Of a DNA stretch of 64,000 nt, positions 1-9,034 are shown piece after piece. Origin of the DNA: Cryobacterium sp. HLT2-28 (GTDB taxonomy: Bacteria > Actinomycetota > Actinomycetes > Actinomycetales > Microbacteriaceae); assembly GCF_004402495.1 (NCBI RefSeq), contig NZ_SOFH01000022.1, positions 85,789-149,788 on the forward strand, given 5' to 3'. A program made the translations under genes and the position numbers. The number at the start of each line of letters is the position of its first letter. The first letter of the stretch is position 1. The notes beneath the pieces were generated by a model. That model saw nothing but the letters and a program-made list of their open reading frames with translations. It was not told the DNA's origin and did no database searches.

Positions 1-1491
1 TTTCGTTTTCCCAGTCGAGTCCTGCGCCAGGACATTCTTTCCGCGCTTGATCTGGGAGAAGTAGGCCCGGCGCAGCTCGCTCGGTGCCTGCGGCAACAGT
101 TCCTGCCAGCGGGCAGACTTGGTGCGTTCCTCGACGAAGACCTCGTCGAACCACTGCACAAAGTCTCCATCGGCGTTGTCGTTCGTCGTTCCAGCGCCGA
201 GATAGCTGGCAACCTTGTCGACAAAGAAAAGACTGAGCACCTTAATTCCCTTGTCACGCAGCATCGATTCCTTGCGGAAGTGCTCGCGAATGGTCTCACG
301 GATCATCTCCTTGTAGATCGCACCAGTAGCGCCGCCGATGGTCTCGCCCTCGTAGAGCAGGCCGTGCGTGGTGAGTTCGATGGAGGCTGGTTCACCACTG
401 GAGGTGATGCTCATCTCATTGATTCGCCAGCCCTCATATGCCGGGTTGTTGGTAAGGCGTTCACCTGAGAGTTCCTGATGCTGGCGCACACCCACCTCAC
501 GGCGCTCCAGCGCGCCGTCCGCCCTGCGGACGGAAAGTTCAAGCCGAGCTGACCAGCTAGGGTCCCGCTTGACCGATACGAGCTTGATGTACGGAGCGGC
601 GTCAGCTCCCTGTTGTTGCACCTCAGCGACGACGATCTGCTTAACCAGCCCAAGGTCGTGCGCGTCGACCGGGTCGAGCCGGTAGACGACGTTGCGCTGC
701 TTCTTGTGGGTCGCCGAGTAGCGGAGGGTGAAGACTGGATCGAGTTCCCCAATCGCCGACTGGGAAAGCTGGGACTCCATGTTTTGCGGCTCGTCCATGA
801 TGACGACCGGGTGCGTGGCCTTGAGGTAGTCAATCGGGCGCAGGCCGTTCAGTTTGTCGCGGGTCTGATGGATGATCCGTGTGTTTGCGTCGCCGCGGAT
901 CGAGTCAATGGTCATGACGAGAATCTGGACGTTTGTCGACGTGGCGAATGCCTGCACTTCCTCGGCGTTCTTACCGGAGTAGACCGAGAAGTCGAATGGG
1001 AATGCCGGGTAAAGCTCGCGAAAGTGTTGACGCATGAGGCGGATGCTCGTACTTACACCCTCACGGATTGCCACGCTTGGCACGAGAATCACGAATTTAG
1101 TGAAGCTGTATTTGTCGGCCAACTCGAATATCGTGCGGAGGTAGACGTAGGTTTTACCTGTGCCCGTCTCCATCTCGACGTCGAAATCGAGCGCGGAGTC
1201 GAATAACCTCGGTGCAACCTCGAGGCCGCCCTGGTCCTGGACGTGCTGCATATTGTCGAGAATAAGTTCGGGTTCGAGCACAAGGCAGTTGCCGATCGCA
1301 CCAACCTCCTGTGTCAGATCGATGTCCAAGCTGACCTGGCCCTCAGAGTCGTGCACGTCCACTGATCCGCGAAGCGTCGTGATGAGTTTTTCGGCGTCTT
1401 TCGGCTGGCCGTCAAACAATCCGATGACCGAGTTGATGGCGTCGAGCTGATACTGCTGGCTGGCGTCGAACTGGAAACCCGCACTACTCAT
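1..1491 (-). CDS. res: Type III restriction enzyme Res subunit (N-terminal part, cut by window edge)
   Basis: Reading the minus strand from the ATG at 1491 gives an open frame of 497 codons that runs off the window. It shows superfamily 2 helicase motifs: Walker A METGTGKT (residues 107-114), a DEPQ motif II (233-236, the DExx variant usual in type III Res) and a SATH motif III (259-262). The family uses ATP-driven translocation or sliding and a C-terminal PD-(D/E)xK nuclease to cut unmethylated phage DNA; that nuclease part lies outside the window. The start overlaps the mod stop by one base (TAATG), so the two are translationally coupled, as expected for a Mod/Res pair. Confidence 0.9.
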   Translation of the reverse strand, partial: MSSAGFQFDASQQYQLDAINSVIGLFDGQPKDAEKLITTLRGSVDVHDSEGQVSLDIDLTQEVGAIGNCLVLEPELILDNMQHVQDQGGLEVAPRLFDSALDFDVEMETGTGKTYVYLRTIFELADKYSFTKFVILVPSVAIREGVSTSIRLMRQHFRELYPAFPFDFSVYSGKNAEEVQAFATSTNVQILVMTIDSIRGDANTRIIHQTRDKLNGLRPIDYLKATHPVVIMDEPQNMESQLSQSAIGELDPVFTLRYSATHKKQRNVVYRLDPVDAHDLGLVKQIVVAEVQQQGADAAPYIKLVSVKRDPSWSARLELSVRRADGALERREVGVRQHQELSGERLTNNPAYEGWRINEMSITSSGEPASIELTTHGLLYEGETIGGATGAIYKEMIRETIREHFRKESMLRDKGIKVLSLFFVDKVASYLGAGTTNDNADGDFVQWFDEVFVEERTKSARWQELLPQAPSELRRAYFSQIKRGKNVLAQDSTGKTK

Positions 1492-3371
1492 TAGGCCGTC
1501 CAGACTTCGATGCCCTTGCTCTTTGCGAGCTGGGCCAGGTTGGTCTTGAGTTCGTCGTCGCCGTGGAAGGCGTCTTCAAGGATGATGATGCGCGTCGGCG
1601 ATTCATTGACGAAGTCCCGGAGTTGGTCCAGCGTCGGCTTGACGTGCTCGTTTAGGTAGGCGAGCACGCCAACGTCACCGTCCGGGTCACGAACGATCCT
1701 GACTTCGAGGCCAGCCACCTCCGCAGCGGAGACTGCTTCGGTCAGGGAATAGCCCTGTTTAAGAAGTATCTCCGTAAGCAGTACGTCTGCGGTCGCGTCG
1801 TCAGTAGCACTGTCGCGGAGGCTCAGCAGATGGTGCTGCAGTGCGTTCTCCTCTACGTCGCTGGAGACTTTCCACTTCGAGAAATTCGTATCGGCGAGCT
1901 TGAATGCCCGGAATCCTAGGTCGAGTGGAGCGTCCGGCGTATCAAGCTGGTCGCCAGACTCGGCAAGGATCGTCTCACCGGCCAGCACGATTCGTCGGCG
2001 AGAGATATCAGCAATTGTATTGAAGCCTGCTTCTCTCGCTTCCGACTTGTCGGGCGTTGGCTCCGGTAGCTGAGTCATGATGAACCGACGCCTCCCACCG
2101 TCTTCAGCGTTCAGTTGCATTACAGCGTGAGCTGTGGTGGAACTGCCCGCAAAGAAATCCAACACAATCGCGTCTGGACCAACGGATGCCAGCTGCAGAA
2201 TGTATTTCAAGAGTTTGACTGGCTTCGGGGTATCGAAAACGTCCTCAGGCATGAGTCTCATCAACTCGTACTTGGCTTGTCTGTTGTGCCCAGTCCGGTC
2301 GAGGTCAATCCATAAGCTGGATGGTGGCAGCCCTTTCGTGTCCCAAAGGTAGGTTCGCCGCCGAATGCTCTTGCCATCGGGTGTAAAACGTATCTCGCCA
2401 GAAGCAATCTTCTCTTGCATGGCCTCTTTCGACCATCGCCATCCATTCTTCGGAGGATCAATTCCGATGCCCTGGGGAGAGGTGAGGATGTAGGTCAGGT
2501 TCTCTCGATAATTGGGTGAGTTGAGAGGGTTGCCATCAAAATACGGGCCTCTGGGATCAGCGTCCGGGTTCTTGAAGTGCCCCTGCTTATTTTCGTCCGA
2601 GATCCTTGCGGGAACCCACTGGCTACTTCTGGCATAGATGAGGGTGTGATTGTGGTCTAGAGAGAACCGCTTGGCGTCATTGTTACTATTATCTTTTGAG
2701 CGCCAAATCGCGTCCGCGATGAAGTTATTCTCACCGAAGATTTCATCACACAGACGACGAAGGTTTGCCACTTCATTGTCGTCAATCGAGATGAATATCA
2801 CACCATCGTCAGTCATCAAGTTGCGCGCGAGTTTGAGCCGCGGGTACATCATGTTGAGCCAGTTCGAGTGGTATCGCCCCTCGGCCTCGCTATTCGTCGA
2901 GACCTTCTTTCCCTCCTCGTTGACCTGGCGGGTCCATTCGAGGTAGGTGTCCAGTCCCTCCTTGAAATTGTCCGGGTAGACGAAGTCCTTGCCCGTGTTG
3001 TACGGCGGATCGATATAGATCAGTTTGACCTTGTTGTGATAGTGCTTCTGCAGCACTTTCAGCACTTCGAGGTTGTCGCCCTCGATGAAGATGTTCTGCG
3101 TCGTTTCCCAGTCTTTCGAGTTCTCGAAGTCGGGATTCAGAGTCGCTGTCGTAGGCTCCTGCGCAGCACGAAGGGCGCGCTTCTTGCCGGGCCAGAACAG
3201 ACCGAATCGCTCGCTGCTGTCAGCGACGTCCGACCCGAGCAACTCCTTGAGCTTCTCCACATCAAGTTTGCCGTCGGCAATGGCCTCGGGGATCAGATCG
3301 GCAAGTTGCGCTGCCAGTTCGGTCTGAAAGTTCGGGGTGGCAGATGCCGTTTCGTAGATATCGTGAGTCAT
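1491..3371 (-). CDS. mod: Type III restriction-modification DNA adenine methyltransferase (Mod)
   Basis: A beta-class N6-adenine methyltransferase: the catalytic DPPY motif (DPPYNTGKDF, about residue 121) precedes the SAM-binding motif (FFAGSSTTAH, about residue 407), with the presumed target-recognition region between them. It would methylate one strand of an asymmetric site and give Res its specificity. The frame is open to a possible start at 3449 that would overlap the helicase gene by 19 bp. I prefer the ATG at 3371 (626 aa) because an AAAGAGA ribosome site sits 8 bases upstream. It lies between the SNF2 helicase and res on the same strand, so all three are probably one transcript. Confidence 0.9.
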   Translation of the reverse strand: MTHDIYETASATPNFQTELAAQLADLIPEAIADGKLDVEKLKELLGSDVADSSERFGLFWPGKKRALRAAQEPTTATLNPDFENSKDWETTQNIFIEGDNLEVLKVLQKHYHNKVKLIYIDPPYNTGKDFVYPDNFKEGLDTYLEWTRQVNEEGKKVSTNSEAEGRYHSNWLNMMYPRLKLARNLMTDDGVIFISIDDNEVANLRRLCDEIFGENNFIADAIWRSKDNSNNDAKRFSLDHNHTLIYARSSQWVPARISDENKQGHFKNPDADPRGPYFDGNPLNSPNYRENLTYILTSPQGIGIDPPKNGWRWSKEAMQEKIASGEIRFTPDGKSIRRRTYLWDTKGLPPSSLWIDLDRTGHNRQAKYELMRLMPEDVFDTPKPVKLLKYILQLASVGPDAIVLDFFAGSSTTAHAVMQLNAEDGGRRRFIMTQLPEPTPDKSEAREAGFNTIADISRRRIVLAGETILAESGDQLDTPDAPLDLGFRAFKLADTNFSKWKVSSDVEENALQHHLLSLRDSATDDATADVLLTEILLKQGYSLTEAVSAAEVAGLEVRIVRDPDGDVGVLAYLNEHVKPTLDQLRDFVNESPTRIIILEDAFHGDDELKTNLAQLAKSKGIEVWTA

Positions 3372-3430
3372 TCGGTGAATCTCTTTCGTAGTATCAACAA
3401 TTTGCATCGGGCTTCTGAATGGCCCGTCGT

Positions 3431-6343
3431 CTATGCGGCAATCCGCCATCGGATCGTAAACAAGTGCTCAGTGTTCTGCGTGCCCTGAAGTGACTGCTCG
3501 ATGAGATCCAGGAATTTGTCTGCTTCGGCGCGGAGTTGTTGGCGAGTCCCTCGGAAGTTCTCGTCCGCATCCTCAGCGCGCTGCTCCCACTTACGGGCTT
3601 CTTTCTTCAAGCGAAGCTGCTCCATCGGGTCGTCGGCCTGGCGGGCAAGCTTGCGCGCTTCCTTCTCCTTGGCCCGGTAGTCCCGGATCGCACCCTCGTG
3701 CTCAGCCTTGCGGTCCTGTTGATTGCGGTAAATCAGTTCCTCTTGCTGGTCGTAGTAACGAGAGTTGCGGCCTTGAACTTCCTTCCCCAACTCGCTGCGT
3801 CGGGCGGTGAGCTGAGGCGTGAATCGAGCCTCGTCAATTGCCACCGCCTGCTCACCGATACTGGTGCACGCCAGGTCGAGTATGTCAGCGGCATACTCGT
3901 CGTCCAGCCACCCGCCATCGTCAGTCAGCCCACCCGCCAGGATGTACGACTCGGAGACATCTTCGTCGCGGGCCTTCATGCTGAACGTGACGAGGTTAAC
4001 CGTCAGCTCACCGCTGGAGCCTTCCAACGCCTTGACAGCGCTGCTCGCGCGCTCAGACGCGCTCAACGAAAAGGTCAGTTCCCGAGGAGGGGTGTACTGG
4101 GACTTCGAAGTGTCGACGACATGCTGGGCCAGCGCGCTCGAGTATCGGTACTGGTGTGCGTTCTCCAGCGGCCGCGACTTGAAGAAGTATCGCCCGGTCG
4201 GTGCATCGTTGATCGGTGACTCGTGAAGCACGAAGTTTCGCCCGTCACCCTCAAAGGTCGCAAGAGAGTGGAGCCCGTGCCTGGTCACCGCTAGCAGCAG
4301 GCGCTCAAACTTGTTGAGGACCTCGCCTGACTGCGCGTCATATGCCTTGAGACGGTCTTGGACGTGGGGATCAAGGTTGTCAAATACCTTCGCCTTGGCA
4401 GTTGCCATCTCCCGGGAGATTTCAGATGCATACCGCCCTTCGAGCTCCTTGAACGCGATATTGAGATCATCGGCCGTCCGACAGCGAGTCAGGATCTCGC
4501 CGATCATCTTCTCGAAGTCGAGCCCGTCCTCGATCGCACCCAAAACCTCATCACTGGCACCAAAGACGCTCTCGAAGAGGTGGAACTTGTTCGCTAGCAG
4601 TTCGAGAATGCGCTGCTCTGCAATGTTGCCTTTGTTGGAGAAGTTGACGACCACGACGTTGTGCTTCTGTCCGAATCGATGCACCCGTCCGATGCGCTGC
4701 TCAACTCGCTGCGGGTTCCACGGCAGATCATAATTGACCAGCATCGAGCAGAACTGCAGGTTGATGCCCTCGGCGGCTGCCTCAGTCGCGATCATGATCT
4801 TGCCTTCGGCACGGAAGTAGTCCACTAACGCCTTGCGCCGATCGGCGGAGACAATGCCCGTGATCAAGTCTCCGTCCTTGTTGGCCCTGAGCCATGCCTG
4901 GTAGATCGACGTCTGCTCCGGCGAGTTGTTCGAGCCGTTGAAGAGCACAACACCCTCGCCACGGCCTGAATCCTTCAGAGTGCGGGCAATGTACTCTTGC
5001 GTTTTGGTCGAGTCGGTGAAGATGATCGCTTTCTCCGGTGCCCCCAGCTCATGGAGACGTTCAAACCCCAGGTCGATCGCCTCGCCAAGCTTGACCGCCT
5101 TCTGATTGACAGTGATCGACCGTGCAAGTTCGGCGTACTCACGTAGTTCCCCGACCTCGGCCTGCATTTCCCGCGCAAGCGTCTCGTCCAGCGAACCCTC
5201 CCCGAGCGCCGAGAAGCCTGCCGTGGTTTGAATGGTGGCCTCGATCTCCTCAGCCTCTTCCAGCTCTTCGCCGGTGATTTCGTCATCGACCACGAAGTCA
5301 GCAGCGACTAGTCCACCGCGGTTGTCTCGACGCTGGCCGGCCGCCACTTCGCTCGCGAGGCGGTTCGCAATATTCTCGAGCGTGCTCGCCACGGCGTACG
5401 TCGAAGATCCCAGTCGCTTGCGGATTATGAGCGCTGACAGGTGACGCTGGGATCCAGCGAAGGCGAACAGCTCGTCGCGCTGTAGGTAGTCGTTGACGAG
5501 GTCGTACAGCTTCACTTCGTTGGGGGAGGGCGTGAACTCCACCGTCAGCGGTAGACGCTTGGTGAAGTGGATGTACTTGTCTGCATCCCGGCGCAGCGTT
5601 CGTTTCGAAATCGTTGCGACTCGCTCGACCAAGTCGTCGTCACCATTCAGATCACGGTTTTTGACGTACCGCTCCCGGAACGCTTCGAGCGAGTAGAAAT
5701 AGCTCGGATCAAACACGGACACCAGTCCGTAGAGCTCCTCCAGCTTGTTCTGCAGCGGGGTGGCTGTCAGCAGAACCGTCTTGTGTGCGCTGCCGACGAC
5801 ATGGGCGACGGCCTCGGCAGCCTTCGTCTTACCCGTCCAATAGTTACGTAGGCGGTGGGCCTCATCGGCAACGACGAGATCCCATGCTTTTAGCAACGAC
5901 TGCTCGTGCCGCAATACGAACTCGTACGAGCAGATCAGTACCTGCGATGAGTGCGAACCGGACTGTGCCAGAACCGCATCCATCGTCTTTCGATCAAGGA
6001 TCGAGGACGGGATCAGGAACTTCTCGTGCAGCTCCTGTTGCCATTGCTGGCGAAGACTCGATGGAGTGATGATGAGGATACTGCGCCGCCGCTCAGCCCA
6101 ATACTGCGAGATGACTATGCCCGCCTCGATTGTCTTCCCGAGGCCGACCTCGTCGGCAAGGATCACACCCGGCAGAAAGGGTGTCTGAAGCGCGAAGAGT
6201 GCCGCATCGATCTGGTGAGGCTTCGGCTCGACTTGAGCGTCGAACAAAAGGCCGGCGAGCTTGCCCACGTGATCGTTGGCGTAGCTGCGCTGCAATTCAT
6301 GCGCGTAATACTTCGCCTGGTAATTGGTGAGTGGATACGTCAC
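3431..6343 (-). CDS. SNF2/HepA-type DEAD/DEAH helicase associated with the type III R-M genes
   Basis: 970 aa from a GTG start (an in-frame stop lies just upstream). SNF2-type ATPase motifs are clear: ADEVGLGKT (63-71), DEAH (160-163), TATPLQN (193-199), and the C-terminal motif VI QRIGRVHRFGQ (549-559). A charged, predicted coiled-coil stretch fills roughly 845-955. These resemble RapA/HepA-like translocases found beside type III R-M genes and the DrmD helicase of class 1 DISARM. It likely translocates on DNA and supports defence; its exact role is not established by the sequence. It is the first gene of the minus-strand unit, 59 bp upstream of the preferred mod start. Confidence 0.85.
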   Translation of the reverse strand: MTYPLTNYQAKYYAHELQRSYANDHVGKLAGLLFDAQVEPKPHQIDAALFALQTPFLPGVILADEVGLGKTIEAGIVISQYWAERRRSILIITPSSLRQQWQQELHEKFLIPSSILDRKTMDAVLAQSGSHSSQVLICSYEFVLRHEQSLLKAWDLVVADEAHRLRNYWTGKTKAAEAVAHVVGSAHKTVLLTATPLQNKLEELYGLVSVFDPSYFYSLEAFRERYVKNRDLNGDDDLVERVATISKRTLRRDADKYIHFTKRLPLTVEFTPSPNEVKLYDLVNDYLQRDELFAFAGSQRHLSALIIRKRLGSSTYAVASTLENIANRLASEVAAGQRRDNRGGLVAADFVVDDEITGEELEEAEEIEATIQTTAGFSALGEGSLDETLAREMQAEVGELREYAELARSITVNQKAVKLGEAIDLGFERLHELGAPEKAIIFTDSTKTQEYIARTLKDSGRGEGVVLFNGSNNSPEQTSIYQAWLRANKDGDLITGIVSADRRKALVDYFRAEGKIMIATEAAAEGINLQFCSMLVNYDLPWNPQRVEQRIGRVHRFGQKHNVVVVNFSNKGNIAEQRILELLANKFHLFESVFGASDEVLGAIEDGLDFEKMIGEILTRCRTADDLNIAFKELEGRYASEISREMATAKAKVFDNLDPHVQDRLKAYDAQSGEVLNKFERLLLAVTRHGLHSLATFEGDGRNFVLHESPINDAPTGRYFFKSRPLENAHQYRYSSALAQHVVDTSKSQYTPPRELTFSLSASERASSAVKALEGSSGELTVNLVTFSMKARDEDVSESYILAGGLTDDGGWLDDEYAADILDLACTSIGEQAVAIDEARFTPQLTARRSELGKEVQGRNSRYYDQQEELIYRNQQDRKAEHEGAIRDYRAKEKEARKLARQADDPMEQLRLKKEARKWEQRAEDADENFRGTRQQLRAEADKFLDLIEQSLQGTQNTEHLFTIRWRIAA

Positions 6344-6840
6344 AGTGAAGGGCCATCCGTCATCGGATCAAGAATCCAGGTGCTGGAAGAAAACGAGTGC
6401 CCCACGATCGGCAAGTAGATTCGACAGCGCGCATCCATTCACCCTCCCCCTTGTCCACACAAATGCATGCGCGTCCTATTCCCCACGCCTGATCAAACAA
6501 TACTGGCGGATTGCCACATGAGGCTTCTTGCTCTGACTGTCTGCGCGCGTGGGTTCGCTTGCAGGTGGGCGTTTTCGCAAGGCTGAGCCTCAGATCGACA
6601 ACATGTTCTAGGTCTGGAGACCCGCCGTGGACCTGCGGAGAAGCGGCGGTTCTGGGGGTATATCGACCATTCGGAACGAGGGGAAACGGTCCAGTCCAGC
6701 GGTAACCTCTGGGGAGTCAGCAATCAGTCGGACGGAGCGGGTTCCCGCGTTCCCGGCCCGCACTGCATCTACAACATCGCCGAAGATTCAGGCAAGGATT
6801 AATGCCTGCTTTGCGGCGATCCGAGCGAATGGAAGTAGTC
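6344..6840. other. Intergenic region between divergent defence genes
   Basis: About 500 bp between the helicase start (minus) and the NERD gene (plus). It must hold promoters for both directions. Short open frames exist on both strands, but none has a ribosome site, domain signature or convincing composition. I see no RNA gene here. Confidence 0.5.
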
Positions 6841-7842
6841 ATGGAATCCCAGGGGGGAGGGAACCAGGCAGCAGACCAGACGGCAGTAGACCAGACAGTG
6901 GCGCGCCCGCACACGCCCGGAGCCGGGCGTAGAGCGGCGCCCCGGGTCATCCGGGACCTCCGGGGCAACGTCCCCGGGCAGGGCCTCATGATCGAGGTGC
7001 TCCGCCGCCAAGCGGAATCCGGAGAGATCGTCCCCGAGACCGGCGCCGTGCTCTTGACAGACGCCGCTGTGCCGTGGCGGATCGGCGCGCTCGGGGAGAT
7101 CCAGGTTGGCGCGCACCTCGCGCAGCTCGGCCCGGAATGGTCCGTTCTGCACTCCGTTCCCGTCGGGAAGGGCGAGAGCGACATCGACCACGTCGTCATC
7201 AGCCAAGCCGGGGTGTTCACCATCAATACGAAACGGCACGCGGGCCAGAAAATCTGGGTCGCCGGGCGCGGGTTCATGGTCGGCAATCATAAGCAGCCGT
7301 ACATTCGGAAGGCCAGCCAGGAAGCGAAACGTGCGGAGAAGATGCTCTCCCTGGCGACCGGGATGACGGTCCCCGTCTGCGGTGTCATCGCTCTCGTCGA
7401 CCCGGCCAGCATCACCCGGAAGGCCCCGCCCGAAGGCGACGGTGTCGAACTGCGCATCATCGACTCCCGCGACCTCTGCGCCACCGTCAGCGGCCGCCCC
7501 ATCTTCAGCGTCGAACAGGTCGCCGCCATCGTCGCCGCGGCAGCGCAACCCGGGACCTGGCACGCGGGCCCACACTCCATCGAGGAACCCGCCGAGATCG
7601 CCGAAGCATTCCACGCGCTAAGCGACCGCGTCGTGGACGAGGCGACGCCACCCGTCATCCTGCGCCCGCGCACCACGGCCTCCCCGGCAACCACGCGCAC
7701 CCGTCAGCCAACGGCGGTGAAGCCCCGCGCCGCCCGGCCCAGCAAGAGAGCCCAGAAAGCGAAGGAGAAGCGCCAGGCCGAGATCATCAAGCTCGTCGCC
7801 ATCTGCGTCGGGCTGACCATTTGGTACGTCAGCACCCGCTAG
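6841..7842 (+). CDS. NERD-domain protein with C-terminal membrane segment
   Basis: 333 aa from the ATG at 6841, preceded by GGAAG 6 bases upstream; in-frame starts at 6802 and 6829 lack a ribosome site. A nuclease-related domain (NERD) occupies roughly residues 70-190: GALGEIQVG, then DIDHVVIS and the core INTKRH, where an acidic residue is more usual before the TK. A basic, proline-rich linker is followed by a hydrophobic segment near the C-terminus (LVAICVGLTIWYV). NERD proteins are thought to be PD-(D/E)xK-related and act on nucleic acid, but function is not proven. It lies in the island, divergent from the R-M genes. Confidence 0.8.
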   Translation: MESQGGGNQAADQTAVDQTVARPHTPGAGRRAAPRVIRDLRGNVPGQGLMIEVLRRQAESGEIVPETGAVLLTDAAVPWRIGALGEIQVGAHLAQLGPEWSVLHSVPVGKGESDIDHVVISQAGVFTINTKRHAGQKIWVAGRGFMVGNHKQPYIRKASQEAKRAEKMLSLATGMTVPVCGVIALVDPASITRKAPPEGDGVELRIIDSRDLCATVSGRPIFSVEQVAAIVAAAAQPGTWHAGPHSIEEPAEIAEAFHALSDRVVDEATPPVILRPRTTASPATTRTRQPTAVKPRAARPSKRAQKAKEKRQAEIIKLVAICVGLTIWYVSTR

Positions 7843-7945
7843 CCGCAGGTTGGCATGTCGAGTGTACGGCGCGCCCTGGCAGAGGACACCCTCGAGCACG
7901 AATCGAAGGCGTCCTAGACGCCTTGCCCGGCCACACAGGCATTCA

Positions 7946-8083
7946 TCACGCCGAGAGTCTTTCGTTCCAGGCCGTGAGCTGCGCCTCCCAGTCGTCGACG
8001 CTGGATCGTAGGTAGCGGACGGACTTCTTTGTGAGAGTAACGAAGGCCGGGCCTTCCCCGAGGCCAACTAGGGATGTTTGCAT
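7946..8083 (-). pseudogene. Fragment of an excisionase-like helix-turn-helix protein
   Basis: A minus-strand 45-codon frame ends in TGA at 7946. Its middle, GEGPAFVTLTKKSVRYLRSS followed by VDDWEAQL, matches the wing and last helix of small excisionase/MerR-like DNA-binding proteins (pattern GPpFvkl..rvrYrrsdvdaWl). The N-terminal helix-turn-helix part expected before it is missing or degraded, so I call it a remnant. Its 5' end overlaps the start of the next plus-strand gene by 10 bp. Excisionase-like genes fit the integrated-island setting. It could instead be an intact but very short protein. Confidence 0.4.
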
Positions 8084-8622
8084 GGGTTGTCGGCCGTCCG
8101 ATTGGCAGTCTTGATCTATCCCTCCCCGCCGCGTTGCCCACCGATGTACTCGAGGACGATGTCAGAGATGCCTATAACGGCCTAATGACACACGTTGCCC
8201 AAGCCGTTGAAGGGCATGATTGGCCCGAATTGCACCGAACTGCGGTCCTTTGGCGGCTGGCGGGAATCGCAGAAGGTCTCCAAGAGTCCAAGAGCCTTCA
8301 CACTTCCATGGACATATTGGTCCGATCTCTCTCCGCGACCATGCCCGTCGGCCTCTACAACAGGATTTCGAGAGGCACATGGCTCAGCGATTTTGTAGAG
8401 GATCGCAATGGGTTCACTCACGTAAGGCCAGACGACACTGGACGACGCGCGTTCCAAGCCAGCCTGGTGAGGCATGCATCGGCAGCCGAGATCGTGGACT
8501 ATCTGCGGGTCGCCACGTACTTCGCTGCGGGGGCCATCAACACCAGTATTCGCCGCGTCGACAGTAGCAAAGCTCGGAGTTGGATGGACCGGATCGACGA
8601 CGATTATTCTTGGGTGACGTAG
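8074..8622 (+). CDS. Uncharacterised protein with a possible HEPN motif
   Basis: 182 aa, mostly alpha-helical in appearance. I do not recognise the family with confidence. A segment near residue 110 reads EDRNGFTHVRP, fitting the R-X4-H signature (RNxxxH) of HEPN RNases, and the helical surroundings are compatible. HEPN proteins are common toxins and effectors in defence islands, so the position suggests but does not prove this. No strong ribosome site precedes the ATG at 8074, so the true start may lie downstream, for example at MTHVAQ. There is no antitoxin-like partner directly adjacent. Confidence 0.55.
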   Translation: MFAWVVGRPIGSLDLSLPAALPTDVLEDDVRDAYNGLMTHVAQAVEGHDWPELHRTAVLWRLAGIAEGLQESKSLHTSMDILVRSLSATMPVGLYNRISRGTWLSDFVEDRNGFTHVRPDDTGRRAFQASLVRHASAAEIVDYLRVATYFAAGAINTSIRRVDSSKARSWMDRIDDDYSWVT

Positions 8623-9034
8623 GCCCAGATTCGCCCGCGGAGGTTCTCGAGTCGACTTGAAGAATGGCAGTTTCGTCCCTTGTCAAAGCGGCAAGAAGGT
8701 TGTGCGCGGCCATGCAGATGCCAAGCATCGATTTCTGTCGCCTCGTCACAAAATTGGCTTGCAGGTTCGTACAGGGTCCCTGCCGATGCCAGCATCGGAA
8801 TTCCCCGTGCTGGGAAGTCGAGAGCCGGCCTCTCCAAAATCGCCGACTGTCGAGAGCCAGGCTTCGGTGCCAAGCAACTCAACAGGCTCGTCGTCGTCCG
8901 GTCCGTGGCCTGGTAGCCGAGAAATGTGAGCGTCCATGAAAGCAGGGTACCCGTGAGCCGGGCTCGGTGTTCGTGGGGCTGGCTGGCATGAGACGAAGCA
9001 TGTTCGTTGCATCCGATGCGAACGGCGCTCTTCC
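8623..9034. other. Intergenic region without a convincing gene
   Basis: About 410 bp between two genes that converge. Frames on both strands are open but have atypical composition, no ribosome sites and no recognisable motif. It may be decayed mobile DNA. Confidence 0.4.

Noticed and set aside
1..6343. DISARM system
   Set aside because: Only a SNF2 helicase and a methyltransferase resemble it; the third gene is a type III Res, and no drmA, drmB or drmC homologue is visible. Genes left of the window were not available.
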